Shown: positions 50,924-64,000 of the stretch, in pieces
Layout: every line of letters begins with the position of its first letter
Numbering within the stretch: position 1 is the first letter of the stretch
DNA from: Wuchereria bancrofti
Lineage: Eukaryota > Nematoda > Chromadorea > Rhabditida > Onchocercidae
Assembly: GCA_005281725.1 (NCBI GenBank)
Contig: SSBO01000012.1
Span: forward strand, 2,834,194-2,898,193
Length of the DNA: 64,000 nt
Direction of reading: 5' to 3'
The notes under the pieces: model-generated
The model's database searches: none
What the model was told of the DNA's origin: nothing
What the model saw: only the letters and a program-made list of their open reading frames with translations
Program-made: the position numbers and the translations under genes

Positions 50924-53900
50924 CAGACATGCGCTGAACGTAGCAGCGCGCTGCAACCATTTAACACATCCACAACTGTTAATTTCATTAAGCTTACACA
51001 ATATCTACAGTAGCGAGAAGATAACAGCCTATTATGGAGTAACTATGTATACAGTATATAGCGTACGTATACAAGGAGGAAGCATGAAAAGTATTAGCAT
51101 CTATAGATAACTGGTACTTCATACTTCAGCCCCTCAGGTAGTAGCAGTATCTGCTCCCCCTAACACTGCTTAATTTGATAATCACGTATTACCTACCAGC
51201 CTACTTCTATTCCACAACATTCACCTTCAGTGCCAATTTTAATCTCATATCCTCTATAGCAACCTGTTCAAAACATCCTAGCACTTTCGCTTCCTTCACT
51301 ATTAACCTAATCTAATCCATTTAAGTGATTTTTATTAAGTTGTTACGTACCTTTTTGGACTTTCTAGGTTTTAAATAGTTTTCGTTTATTCTGGAAACAT
51401 TTCAACGCTAAAAAAAAAATGTTACTAAATCTTTTTTCTGATTTAGTGCGCATCATAACTAATCAAGAAATAAGTCAATAACCTATTATTAGCAAGAATA
51501 AACATAGAAGCCAGCCACTGAAATACCGGATAACAAGGATGCAGCAGCATACGTGTATACCCTTTTAGTTGGCTATATCTTAATATATAAGCACAAAAGC
51601 TAATAACAGATTCCAAAGCGATCACAGAAGCATTTAAAAATCTGTGCGTGGAACAACCACAATATTTAGCAGCTAACAATTTCACTTTAGCGTATATCCC
51701 TGCAAACCGTTCCATTCAATGTTTTTTTTTTCTTTCTCTTTATTAAACGAAACTTTTACATAAGCAATTTGTTGAAGAATGAGATGAAGAAATACTAGCA
51801 GAAAGGTAACGGGAACAATGTTACAATTTAAGGAAATTTTACGGTAGGAAATGAATCTAAATGAATAACCAATCTATGTAATTTTCTCTACATAACACAG
51901 AATATGCAAACTACTTGAAAATTAAATTCGTTAATATTTAATAGGTGTGGGAATGGACTTATACGGTAACAAGCATGAAACGGGGGATTAAGGAAGGAAT
52001 TAAATGACCAAGACGATGTGAGATATCATGTAAATGTCAGCAATTATAACGTGCTGTGAATTTGTGCATCATTTTCCACTGTCACCAGTATGCTTTTTTG
52101 CTAATGAACAGTACAGCATGTAGCCCATGAACACCTAAGGCCAGATTTCGGGTTTTGAATTTTAAAAATATATAAAGGATATTCTGCTTCCAGTAATTTA
52201 ATATTTCCAGTAAAAAGTGCGGCGACATATTACTGCTTCATTAAATAGCGAGAAGATATTTAGTGTGGAAGCATAGCCAAGCCTGAAAACAACAGGCACT
52301 AAAATACGCAGATAGTAGCAGTTATGATAAATGGGTGGCTACAAGTGATGGCAAGAATATCATTTGAAAGAGCGCCGCTGAGAATGTTATGAGATATTAT
52401 AAGCGAATATATTAATGTGCACCCGGAACAGGAAAATATTGTGACTGGAACCAACTAGTAATATAAGACTCGGCAACTACTACCAGCAGGTGAAGACAGT
52501 GGATCGTAGTGTTAGGCAATGGAGCTTAATGACCACAAAATGAAAAGAAGTGCACTGAGGAGAGCCTCATCATCAAGGCGCACCACACGAAGTGCTGCCG
52601 TCCGGATTGAATTACGGGCATCGCCGATTACACGGTCTCTCCTCTTCTCAGCGGCCACAAACAAAAATCGAATGGAAGGAGCAGCCGGCGGCAGCGAAAT
52701 TTAATCCATGTGCCTCTTCGGGGCAAGTCGTCCACTCCAACTATACTCATCAATCAAAGTTAAATCTTCTACTCGACAGGTATCAATATACCACTAATGA
52801 GTTGAGCTAGAGGATAAGAAGACCCAACTAACTCTCACTTTCGGTTCATGAGAAGGCATCTTTACACTCACTGGGCTCCCAATGCAGACACCCATAATCC
52901 ATCCATTCCTGTCCTCATCAGTAGCAAATGCCGCCACTCTTCCCGGATTCCATTATTTGTACCCTTCGTTCATCCAAACCACTCACATCCATCTATGGAC
53001 CATCTCTAAAGTGTCCTCATCCTGCTACGTCACTTGTTTGTACCACCGCTATTGCCACTACTACCTCCTCCTCATTCTTCTTACCGTTATCATAGTGGAA
53101 ACCACGACTGGACTCTTCACTTCCCCTTCCTATTAATTAATCAATGCAGTGCAACGCCCAAGGCTAAAACTTTCATTAAGCAATGCTTCTGAGTCAACAC
53201 AACACATTCGCTGTCGCCACCGCCATCAGGATAACGTCCCTAGGCAAGATGGATCTAACCACGTACACCACCATACATCACACCACCAGCTCCAACGGCT
53301 CTCCAGGAGTTAAGAAACAGCAACACAAGACTCTCCATTTCTTCCTCCCTTTCCTCATAATATCTTGCCGCATCTCACATACACACCACACCACACTACA
53401 CTACACTACATCACACCACATCACCACAATCACTCCACTCGCACCTCACTGTAATGAAGACGAGTGCTTTCCTTAACCGAGCAAGCTAGCACTCACTAAA
53501 CAACTTTTCATCATGAAAAGCTGCGGCTATTGCTACTGCTGCCTTTTCCAGATACATCGTCAAATTCAATAGAAATACGTCCCACTCCTGAAACCAAATG
53601 CCCAATTCAGCTATTTCACACAGATTCTTCATTTATTCGGAAGTCATCAGAACAACCAATGTCTCTCATCTAATGCCACTCGCTCACCAACAAATTCAAT
53701 CAATTTAAAAATTTACTCTCATCTAAGGTCCCTCCTCTAAAACCCCGCACATTTCCTCACATCTATATCTGTTAGCTTTCTAACTTTTCATCCACGGCCA
53801 ACTTAAATAAATGTATACATTCAAATAGCAGCATCCTGGAAAACAAGACGTACTCCTCCTCAGGGTGGGGTCAAACTGCAAGGGAATACAGCTTGTGACA

Positions 53901-56484
53901 GCTGACACAGAGAATAGAAGCCACCCGTACCACGTCTGCATCAAATCTGACTATGAGAAATTTAATAATTACCGTGCTCAATAAGCTAATACAAGATAGC
54001 TTTATATCCCAGCATTTTCTCACTAGAATACAGGAAGATCATCAGTATATAGACATACCCTTCTCCTTCGAAGTGGAAGATTGTCCTTCACGAAGGCCAC
54101 AATAACGAGAAACATTAAGCGAAAACAGACATTACATTTCCCTGATTAACGAGGAGCTGGGATGTTTTACGTAGCGATTTCATTTGCACCAAAATATAAC
54201 TGCATATTAGCAGAATCAATTTGAACCAAATTACAAAAATAATTCCACAAATATACAATACTACATGGCCAAATCGGTACTGGTTTTTTAGTTTTACTCA
54301 TACATATTTTCTTTCAATACTTGCAGCTTCAAAACATATGTCATTGCGTTCTCAACACTGTTTCCCCTATCTAACCATGTAGCAGCAACAGACTGCAGAA
54401 GGTAACAAAGTAAATGGTCACTATAGCACAACACTAAGTATACCTTCAATAAAATAACTACATACTGTTAACTTCCTGTTTTGTATATCCAAGTTCGCTA
54501 TCAATACAAGCAGTTGAAATGCAACAAGGAAAACTTATTTACTTCGCTATGATTTAAATCGTGAACTAAATTAAATTCACAATTGGTATATTTGCTATAA
54601 GTTAGTACATAGCGGGTATATTTGCTAATCCGCGCACTGGTGTATATACTAGTAAAATGAGATTTACTGTCAGTTAAAACAATACCAGCACCTATAGTTT
54701 TTATATTCCGGTAATTAAAAGGATTTCTGAAATATATCCCAGTACACAAGATTAAACTAAAATAGGAACAAAAGAAAGGAAATTTTCGTTAAATTCAAAG
54801 AGAAAGAGAAACCAAAAAAGCAGCAAAATGAATCATATAAGTTCATGTGAAATATCAATTAATTCGTTAGGACATGAGACGTCCATAAAAAAAGCATAAC
54901 AAAATTTGAAGTAACGAAATAAAACCTTTATAATCAAATGACCTTATCTTTATACAAAACAAAAATAAAAAACTAAGACTAAATACAGAGGATTCGATAT
55001 AACACAAAGAATCGTTTAAATGCCTTAATTCCTAATATCAGCACTATAAGTCGTGAGTATGAATCATTTCAGAATTAAAAAGGCGGCTACTTAACAAATC
55101 CTTGCTCTAATCTTAAGAAAATGACCCCAAAATGGATAGAGGAAGGAAGACCAAAATTCTACTCACCTGTAATGTGACAAATGCATCTAATAAAGTGCAA
55201 ATTTTTTTATAACTTATAACTGAAAATTTTCAAGAAAGAGAGAAAATCGGGAGTGAAAGAAGTCATGTCAAATCCAAGCAATAACAGTTTCTAAACTCAC
55301 CGACTATTAACTTATCGCCCAAATTGATGTTTCATTAACTGGAAAATGTTGAAGACTGAATAATACCGATAAACACAACTTTATATTTCACTCCTTTCAG
55401 AAATCTCTGCAATGGAATTGTCGAAATTAGAACAGAAATATTTGATATGTGTGTAAAAATACAATAATATTTGATAAATTACTGTAACATGCGAAATACA
55501 ATAACTAAATACTATTCAGGCATTAATGATTCCTTAAAAAAGACGTTATCTCATTCTTCCAACAGAAAGTGAGTCGAAGCCCGAGAAGTCTTAGAAGTAC
55601 GACAGCTGTCACAAAGTGGACACAAAATTAATAGACCTAACCACACTAAAACCTTTGTAAGACACCTAAACATGAAGTCCCCGTAACATCCCTCACATCT
55701 TCGAAACTACAAATAATGAGAACGGAGAAAACCCGAATCTTGGGGAATCCTCGACTTCTTCAGCATTTGGCCCATATCCAGAAAAGTTTGCAATTAATTG
55801 CAGCGCTATATTGAATGCTTTTACGCTTTGCCGCCTGTACGGTGAAGAGGCGGGCAAATTCTTGAATTCCGGGGAAGTCTGGGACTTATGAAATAATTGA
55901 GGAAGAGTATAAAATTAAACTATAATCGATGCAGTTATATTGTTTCTTCATTTCACTTGAAATTTGATCTCAAAGTTTGCAGGAATCCGACTCCGTAAAG
56001 CACAGCTGTTGTTTTTTAATTCAAAAGTTTGAAAAATTATTGAAACTTACAGAAGAAATTTTCACTCATTTATTTTAGTGTAGACTGTAGAATTTTAAAA
56101 TCTTGATGGATTAGAACAACAGCGTCGTGTGTTTAGCGAACATTGCTGATTGTTGCCATGGTATCAGAATATGCACACTTTATCTTTCAGTTCCGTAATT
56201 TTTCTGTTTGTTTGAAAAATCCTCATCCTTATCAAAATGATTCCAAATTTTTTTCGAATTTCAAGATCTCTCGTTAGTAATCAAATACCGACAGGGTAAT
56301 CGATGGCCTGTATTACGTAACTGGCCAACAGTTGTCACGTTTAGAGCATTTTATTTCTGAAATATACTTATTAGTCTTAGAAATTATTTTTGAGTGGATT
56401 GATAGCTTAGATTTGGAAACGTTTTGTAGATTCGTTGCTGAAGGGTGTCATTGTTTTTGAGCAAGTTTATTATTTTGAAACAAC
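50924..56484. other. Intergenic region between divergent ctbp-1 and IFT27-like genes
   Basis: This 5.6 kb holds the ctbp-1 promoter side and the upstream region of the IFT27-like gene. Positions 52.5-53.5 kb are richer in GC and C/A, with several overlapping chance frames on the plus strand (52519-53476), and may be promoter or non-coding first-exon sequence for ctbp-1. From 53.5 to 56.4 kb I see only AT-rich sequence without recognisable exons. Confidence 0.4.
53380..53428. repeat. CACTA/CACCA-type simple repeat
   Basis: Short degenerate repeats of CACCA, CACTA and CATCA occupy this stretch and produce the T/H-rich end of the plus-strand frame 53183-53476. That frame is therefore not called as a gene. 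Confidence 0.75.
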
Positions 56485-58430
56485 ATGGAGCAGCGCAATA
56501 TCACCACTGAAAAAATAATATTTTTGGGTAAGACATACTTTTTTAACAAAAAGCTTGTAAATCACAAATTATTGTTGCGAAACTTGTGCCAGATTGGGTC
56601 ATATGAAATTCATTTATGAAGATTAAAAACTTGACCTATAGAAATAAAACGTTAAGGTGTCCCTTACGCATTACTCAGCTCTTCTTAATTGAACATATAT
56701 ATTTTTCTCACATTGAACATATATATTTTAAATAGGAGAATGGATATCCATTTAAAGGTTTCAGGAGCAGTTCGAGTTGGTAAAAGTACGATCGTGAAAA
56801 TACTGACTCGAAAGTTCAATTTTAATAGTAAGGATTATGAAATGGTAGGATCTAAACAGCAAAATCATTTACTCTCATAGCTATACTGCAAAGGAAAAAC
56901 TGACATTGAAGAAGTTCGAAACAAAATTGAAAGCTAAAGACTAAAATAAATTGTAAAGAAAAATATTATTTGTCGTTCTATTCTCTATTACTTATTTCAA
57001 AAAATAATATATGAAATATTACTTCTATTTAAAATATTTTAGACTCAAGGTGTGGAACTGTATGATAAGGCATTAGAGATTTGTGGACATACCGTGGATA
57101 CAGTACTGGTAGATACTGCTGGCCATGAACTTTATAAATGGGCCGTCAAACCAGTATGCGATGAAAGTGCTTTTTATGCACTCTGTTTTGATCTTACCAA
57201 CAAAGATAGTCTTAGTATTCTGAAGGCATATCTTGAAGAGCTGAGCATCCAGAAAAGTAAATGATTGCCTGTCAAAGCTTAAATTATTGTAATGGATGAT
57301 TTGAGTCTGTTGTTTTTTCATTTTCATAAATTTGCTAGATTAATATGCTTAGAAGTGAAATTAAGCAACAAAGCATTTCACTGATCAAGTAGATGCAATA
57401 TCAATGTAAGCTTAAGGGATGCCAGAAGGCGAATTTTGAATAAAATTAGAGGAATTAGCAACTGCTGCGAAAGCGAAACTTGAACCTTCCCAATTGTAAT
57501 AGAATCAGGTCAAAATACAACCGCTACTCTGGAATTTTATTTTACGAGGAAATGAGAAGAGGGGTTATAATATAGACAAATATCGAAGTTTTAAAGAAAA
57601 CAGTTTTGTACTAATTTATTCAAATTTTAAATTCTACTGGTCAAAACTTTCCAATTTGAGATTTGCAGGTATCCTGATCGGCTGCAAATTTGATTTGCAA
57701 TCGAGACATGCCATTTCACTGTCAGCTGCTGAAGAATTCGCTATAAATAACAACCTGAAACTACATCTCATTTCAATGGTAACTTTCGTAACAAATTCTT
57801 TATTATCTCGTTCCTAGTGTATATTAGCGTACGGTTTCATCTTTTACCTTATTCCTATCATCTGTCGCATTATCCATTTGTTATCAGTTAGTTTGCTGTC
57901 TTAAACTATTAACACCGCAATGTTCTTCTACTAGTTTTACATCAGAAAGACGAATCATTTGCTTCTTCTTTCCCTTTTCTTTGTCTATTTTGCTTATATG
58001 CCAGTTACAAATCAAAGTTTCTAAGAGATTTGATCAGACCTGATTATGCCATCCAACATTTGTATCTTAGAGATTCAAATTGAAGATATGCCCTTAAAAT
58101 CTATAAATCACATGCTAACTACTCTGTCTTGCTTATTGGACATGATAAGTCGTTAATCTGCTCAATAGCATTATTACTATCGTTACCAGTTAGGGTATGG
58201 TTAATCTACAATGCGGTTGGATCTCGATCTTCATAAAGATTAATTTATTGGATTACATCGCGTCATATTTCATATGCCTCAGTTCTCTTCGTATAAGTTC
58301 TTTTAGATAGCCATTCTTTATCCGCTTCACTTTTACATAAGCAGTAAACATTTGTATTTAGATGACAACATCGACTGAAATGGAAGAACTCTTCTACAGC
58401 AGTATCATAGATTACGCCAGGGATAGATAG
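56485..58430 (+). CDS. IFT27/RABL4-like small GTPase
   Basis: Five exons join in phase: 56485-56527, 56765-56844, 57043-57256, 57669-57778 and 58362-58430. They give 171 residues (human IFT27 has 186). The start MEQRNITTEKIIFLG runs into a P-loop GAVRVGKST split by intron 1. Switch I has the conserved Thr in TQGVELY, and G3 is VDTAGHELYKW, with His where Ras has Gln. Then comes FDLTNKDSLSILKAYLEEL. G4 is CKFD in place of NKxD. The end is a short helix EMEELFYSSIIDYARDR without a prenylation cysteine. The DxAGxELY/F motif, the LTNKDS-type strand, the R-A-x-S segment after G4 and the EME helix match IFT27, a Rab-like subunit of the intraflagellar transport B complex, better than other Rab-like proteins I considered (IFT22, RABL2). 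An AATAAA lies at 58527-58532. Family assignment is probable, not proven. Confidence 0.7.
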
Positions 58431-61400
58431 CTAAACCAAACATCTGCATAGCCATCTCATTTAACGATTTTCCACTTATTTCTTTTAACTATTATTGTCA
58501 TGCAATCAGAAAAATATGATTATTTCAATAAAGCATAACAGCAATAAGTCTCATAAATGCAAAAAAAAGAGAAAGCCATAGTAATTTCCCTACCTAAACA
58601 CAAAGCTTTGCAAGTAAATTAATTACCCGAAGTGAAGTTTTTGAGATACAATACACGCAAATGAGCATGTCTTTTGCGTGCATAATGCAGTCGTAGTAAC
58701 ATATTGTAAAATAAGAAGATATACGGAGAAATTTAAAATTCTTCTTTCTAGTGGAATGCTAAAAAAGTTCATTGAAGTGATAACAGGTGTCAGTCATAGA
58801 TGTAAATGAAACTATACTATTTGAAGAGATGTTGTGTTTTACATATTTCGTCACCGCTCCTTTCATGGATGCATAAAATTACACATATAGTTTCATTTTG
58901 ATTAAGATAATGATCAATGTAAAAACAACAAAATGCTGGTTCTTAATGGTATCTCTTTGTTCTTTTTTTTTTTTTTTTTTGTAAATCAATGGATTTAATT
59001 TAATTTTATGCTTTCAAAGATTAAAGCTTGATTAATTCCTCAAGTATTCAAAAAGTTAAGTAAAAGAATTCGAATAGAAATGAAGATCAAAGCAAAGTAA
59101 AACAGGTAATTAATGCGTGTTTGACGGTCGTTCCAAAAGCAACAGTATGACTTCATTTACAGGCTCATATACCTTCCTTGCTAAACTAACGAGTTGAGAA
59201 AATTTGATTTGATCATATAGGTCTGATGCAAATTTCCTTAATAAAGTAAAAAATCTTGCTTTGATCAACATAATAATAATAATTAATGAAAATAAATATA
59301 AACAGATTTAATACATAAATTTTAGGAATTTATTATTAAATTTCCGTTACCATAAGATTAGCGAATTTGATAGCAGTTATAAAGATATCATAACTTTTTT
59401 TGAAGCTCTGATCAATCTTAAAACTTTGTTTTATTTATCAACGAACTTCACGAAAAACGAGAAATGATAAAACGATTTGAAGAAGTGAAACGATATTAAA
59501 ACAGTTGTAATTTGAACATATTTAGTTTATCCAGAATCTTTTAATCGCATTCGCTTATAGTGAATGAGAGATTTTTCACACTGTTCTGTTGCAAAACTCC
59601 AACCTCATCACGTGCCAGCATTCTTAAATAATGCTATGTAACTCTCGTAGACGCGCATGTATAACTATAATTCTTAAGTGTAAAGTGACGTTTAAAAATG
59701 CGTTACTGTTGCTGTCAAGTCAGTAAATTTGCTCAACTGATTGGGTTAAAATAAGTGATTTGAAATTGTGGTACCATTCGTTGAGTTTTCAAACTGACCA
59801 ATTTTTCAGTTGGCTAATAGTACTATCAGAAGATATCACATACATTTGGCTGAATTGTTATATATATATACATGATGTTTTGAACTTTTTAGAAACGTAA
59901 TAGCACGTCCGAAAAAATATGAGAATTTTTAGTGAAATGTCGCTACGACATTTAAAAAGTGGTTATTTTTATAATTCAGTTTATAATTTTTTCCGATCCA
60001 ATGGAATCTTTGACGAAAAAACGATAACTGTAGAGAGACAGGGAAACGAAGTGAAAGGATGCATAATAGCGTTTGAAACTGAATAGCTATTTGACCGACA
60101 ATCTCACAGTTTGAGAATATATCTGACATAAAATGAAATCAGAGATATGACCTTTAAAAAAGTTTAGAAAAACGTAGTAGTGAATGATCATAATTTGATA
60201 ATTCTTTAATTTCAACAAATTTAAATCGAAGATGGAATTTTATACGATTAGTTCAAGACATTAACATAAAAAGTGGAAATTTAAACATTCTTTCAACCTT
60301 TAATTAATCTAAAATACAATATATAATGCAATTTTTGGCGAAGTTGAGAACAAATCTGCTGAATATATGAAGAGTAAATAAAAAGACTAACGTAATGTGC
60401 AGGACGCCTAAGAATTTAGCCAAAAATATAGACAATGAATGCTTCAGGACCGGCCAGCAATTTATTGGAATTCGATGTTTTCATAAATGATGCTATCCTT
60501 AATATTAATAATATAATGCTCAATTTGCACTACTTTTTATTATGAAGCACATATTGCTTTAAGAAAAGTGAAGTAGTAGCCAGTCAGTGAGAATGATATT
60601 ATTATTTTGTAGAGAACAGTGAATTTGTTCTTATATAACAATTTAATATAATCATTGCAAATCATTCAAGAAACAATAAAACGAACCTGTTTTTTTTTTC
60701 TTGAAATGAAACAATCTTTTTTTCGCAGTAAATTTTGAAAAAAAGAAATTTTTTTAAAGTCTCTGGAAAACTTATAGCAAAACAAAATTTCGATCTGCGA
60801 TTTCAGCATTTTAGAAAAAAGTTTAAACAGATCTTGTCTCAGCATTTTCCAATTAAATCGTTCAGTGAGCATTGCTTTAATTCATTATTTGCCTTATTAG
60901 TTATCACGAAGCTAAACAATTTATGTCTTCTTCATTCTCATATATTTCTGAGACTGAAAGACCTATTTTACAGGATCAACATAGAGTTTAATGCCATGGT
61001 AGAGATATATAGTTATTTTGCCGATCAATGAAAATACAGTTTTTTTTTTTTCAGATTTCTCATCTTTAGCGTTTTATTACAATCTAATGAGTTCGGGAAA
61101 TAACGATATATATCATTTGACCTCATGTTAAACGTTGTCTGCAACAAAATCTATTCAAAGAAAAAAAGATATTTTGAAAAAAAAAACTGCCTACAAGACA
61201 ACTATTTTCACGATCAAAAAAATGTTTGTCAAATCCTGATAAGAGCAAATATTGAAAAAGAAAAGAAATACAGATGATCCTAAATTGTTTCCATAAAATT
61301 TACTCTGAGTCGGAAAGAAAAAAATTATCTATAAAAAAAATAATAACTGGTGGCGTAAACCAAATGAGACATACTAATCGACTTACTGTTGAAGTTTCTT

Positions 61401-63554
61401 TGTCAATAATCCGCATTAATCAAATTTTAAAGTTAATTAATAAGTTAAGCCCTTGATAATGATGTGAAGTAGGAAAGAATGAAAATCGAAATAGGATAAA
61501 ACTGCCATCTTTCACCAAATTTCAGTACGGCTAAATCTGATTCAAATATTTCAAACGTTTCAAGGAATGTAGGTTTGAAATTAATGAACCAGTGTTGACA
61601 GAATTTGAACACACAATAATATTGAAGTATTATGCTATTGTTAGATAACTTTAGAGAAAACAAACTTTAAATTGTCAACTGATTACCAAATAAATTTAGA
61701 AATCTGGAAGAACATTGTTTGCTGACGTATTAATTAAATTTAAGATTCAGTCATTCAAGCTTAAATGGTCACAAGTGTTCCTTTTGTAATGGTGTGTTCC
61801 TTTGTTCCTATTCACGAGCTTAATTCATTATATTTGAGAAAGTGACATCGAGTAGTTCCATTGTGTTCACTAAAATGACCAGATGCTTCTCTTCATGATT
61901 ACTCAACCAGTTTTGTCATTCTTTTTTGCATTTCTTATCATTTCTTATCAGTTCCCTGTTCTTTATGATTCTTCTCATTTCACTTCCTTTTGTTGCTTCA
62001 TTTTTTTTCATTTGAAACAGTTATCTTTCATACATATATATTCCAACTTCTAGCAAAATCCTATCATTTTCACATTCTCACTCTACTTTCAATCTTTTCA
62101 GAATATTAGGAGTAGTGTTTGAGGGAGAGTATATTCGAAGATTGATTGTAAATTGATTTATACATTTTCTAATATAATTTGTTTTCAAGAAATGTTTCGC
62201 TTTTAAGCAAGTTACAAAGACGGCTGTTTGTATATTGCAATAAAGTTACTTGACTGACTTGTTATTAAATGAAGTTCATCAAAATCAATAAACAGTGTAC
62301 TTCGCATTTTTCTTCATGAAATTTTATATAATTGGACAGTAAAAATGGTTGAATAATCACAAGGTATACAATATTCTGCAATGAAATAATCCTTTTATTT
62401 TTTTCAGTAATTATTAAGAGTAAAAAATCATACTAGTATGATTTAATATTAAATTTCAAAACATTTTTGGAAATGTTCTTATACAACTTATTGGAGTTCA
62501 CAAATAATGAAGAGCTGTAGTACTTTTTGCAATACCCTTTTCTATTTCATATTAGTAGCATGTTTCGGCAATTATCTTATCAATCATATTTCTTTATTTA
62601 TTCTTTTATTTCTGATATTAGTAAAGAAAAATCTATTCAACGAAGGAAAAATCAAGAGTTTTATGTAATTGACTAGCAGTTATTATTTCATCATATGATT
62701 TGTTAAATATCTTTCTGCTTATTGATTAACTATCGATATCACATACTCCACCGAAATGCTCTTATTTTCAATTAAATATATCTCAGATTATTGTTGTTAG
62801 TGAATTTACAGCATAAAATTTTATTGGAAACTAAAAATGAGGACAAGAACTCTGTCATCAAGAATACAATTTCGAATGAGAGTTGTGATAGCAGCAGCAG
62901 CAGTAGCAGTAATTATGCTTGAGATTCTTGTAAAATCATTGCTCTGTTATAACTCCTTTCATTTGACAGTTTTTGAGTGTGACTATTTATCACTATAAAG
63001 TTAATAAAGAATTTTGATCTGAATTTTTAAATTCTACTAAAGAGCTTTATTTCTCATAGTTTTGTATTGCAAAACATTCCCTCATTTTTAGAAACTTTCT
63101 GTCTTTAATAAGACCGACTATAGTGAATAAATCCTGGACCTGTATAATACTTCTTGATTTAATTTCGAATTTTAAGACTTAAATCATATTGCATCAAGAA
63201 TTACTGTGAGGATTTAAGAAGAAAGCCTAATATGCCTCCGATCATTGAAATATGAATTCGTTCATATTGCAATGAAGTAGTTGTATAAATATATACATTC
63301 TAATTTCTACTCCTTCAGTAGAAGTTTTTCCTATCAATAATAGAGGAAATTCATTCTTTAAAAGGTGCAATCAGGTGATTAATATATGAAGTGAGCACAG
63401 CATTTTTGATGCATTTCACAACTAATCATTTAGCTAATGATATAAGAGGAAAACGAAGAATATCTTGAACTTCTGAATCCATTAGCAACCTGTTAACAAA
63501 TTGCAAATTAAGTTACAGTTTGAATTTCTTTTATCAATGCTAATTTGAACTGCA
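58431..63554. other. Long AT-rich intergenic region
   Basis: Apart from the poly(A) signal of the IFT27-like gene at 58527-58532 and an 18-base T run near 58964-58981, I find no supported feature. Frames at 59929, 60666, 60735, 61274 and 61445 are rich in F/K/N/I and lack splice partners. A short CAG run lies near 62891-62910. This is the longest apparently empty stretch of the window. Confidence 0.5.
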
Positions 63555-64000
63555 ATGCGGAAGCACTACTGTGGAAAATCTAGTCTACCGGTGTATTTTG
63601 TGGAGCTGGTGCAAGTTGCTGGACGATCGTGGCACACACACACTGTTTTCGTTGTGGTAAGTATTTCTCTAAACTTTTTGTCACTTTAATTCTTAAAACT
63701 TACTGAAAATTTCAGTTTTTGTTTTTTTGCAGCAAATCCAAAATGTGGCAGCTTCATGGATAGCCGATCTTATAATGATCACAAGGAGCAGGTTAACTAA
63801 CAACTTTCATTTCTTCTATAAACGAGGTATACTTTTGATTGTTAGATAACAGCAAGTATTTTGTAAAGCGATTAATTTATAGCTATACCGTAATCACTGC
63901 TACAAATATTTATCCGGCCTAAAGGTGTCGATTACGGTGCAGGAGTGTTATTTACAGTCAGTAGTAAATGCAAAGATTCAAATTCAAATGAACGAAGCGA
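63555..64000 (+). pseudogene. Broken CRIP-type LIM-domain gene (partial at window edge)
   Basis: Three segments with intact splice sites (63555-63656, 63733-63791, and 63883 to the window end) spell most of a CRIP-family LIM domain, but in different frames. The first has YCGKSSLPVYFVE and GRSWHTH in one frame. After the CA run at 63633-63642 the match continues as CFRC two bases out of phase. The second gives ANPKCGSFMDSRSYNDHKEQ. The third begins LYRNHCYKYLSG, then shifts again at 63916-63917 to PKGVDYGAG, which matches the LFGPKGV tail after CRIP LIM domains. Two zinc-ligand cysteines are replaced: CGKS for CxxC (TCT for TGT) and LYR for LYC (CGT for TGT). CRIP proteins are small cytosolic LIM adaptors. 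With two indels and two ligand losses this is most likely a decayed copy. Assembly errors could explain the indels but not easily the substitutions. Confidence 0.6.

Noticed and set aside
52519..53476. Three plus-strand frames upstream of ctbp-1
   Set aside because: Their products are compositionally biased (S/R or T/H-rich) and come from simple CA/CT-rich sequence. They are not a credible gene.
56689..56880. Plus-strand frame containing the P-loop with a hydrophobic leader
   Set aside because: The leader is intron sequence. The TTTCAG acceptor at 56759-56764 joins the P-loop to the exon at 56485-56527 and gives a normal IIFLG strand.
63555..63656. Reading the last gene as an ordinary intact cysteine-rich protein in a single frame
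   Set aside because: No single frame keeps both the VYFVE/GRSWH half and the CFRC half of the LIM match, and no splice site can remove the two extra bases.

Overview
The window looks like nuclear DNA of a parasitic nematode, probably of the filarial type. It is AT-rich and gene-poor. Genes are split into many short exons by AT-rich introns with nematode-style TTTCAG acceptors. One gene encodes a THAP domain fused to a CtBP dehydrogenase, an architecture I know from nematodes (C. elegans CTBP-1). No prokaryotic, viral or transposon coding sequence was recognised. Most long open frames in the window are chance; the real genes had to be assembled exon by exon from splice sites, reading phase and family motifs. 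Junctions were checked by phase but not by transcript data.

Layout. At 2.0-2.1 kb (minus) is the first exon of a four-transmembrane, claudin/PMP22-like protein. At 4.3-6.2 kb (minus) is a complete six-exon atypical Ras-like GTPase with a C-terminal CAAX box. At 10.4-17.1 kb (plus) is a 28-exon SUZ12 homologue, the PRC2 subunit with zinc finger and VEFS box. A possible terminal exon of an unknown gene lies at 18.2-18.4 kb (minus). At 23.9-31.5 kb (plus) is a multi-pass membrane protein that I identify as a tincar homologue. At 33.1-34.7 kb (minus) is a small cysteine-rich single-pass membrane protein. At 38.6-50.9 kb (minus) is the 13-exon THAP-CtBP corepressor gene. At 56.5-58.4 kb (plus) is a five-exon IFT27/RABL4-like small GTPase. 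The right edge (63.6-64.0 kb, plus) carries a CRIP-type LIM gene that is out of frame in two places and has lost two zinc ligands.

The genes form no operon; they are spaced by kilobases and lie on both strands. Two of them, SUZ12 and CtBP, encode chromatin repression factors. SUZ12 and the IFT27-like gene are the most notable, because C. elegans lacks a recognisable canonical SUZ12 and lacks IFT27. Intergenic DNA holds simple repeats, one perfect 23-bp hairpin, decayed dispersed repeats and several GC-richer islands that look like promoter or 5' regions.
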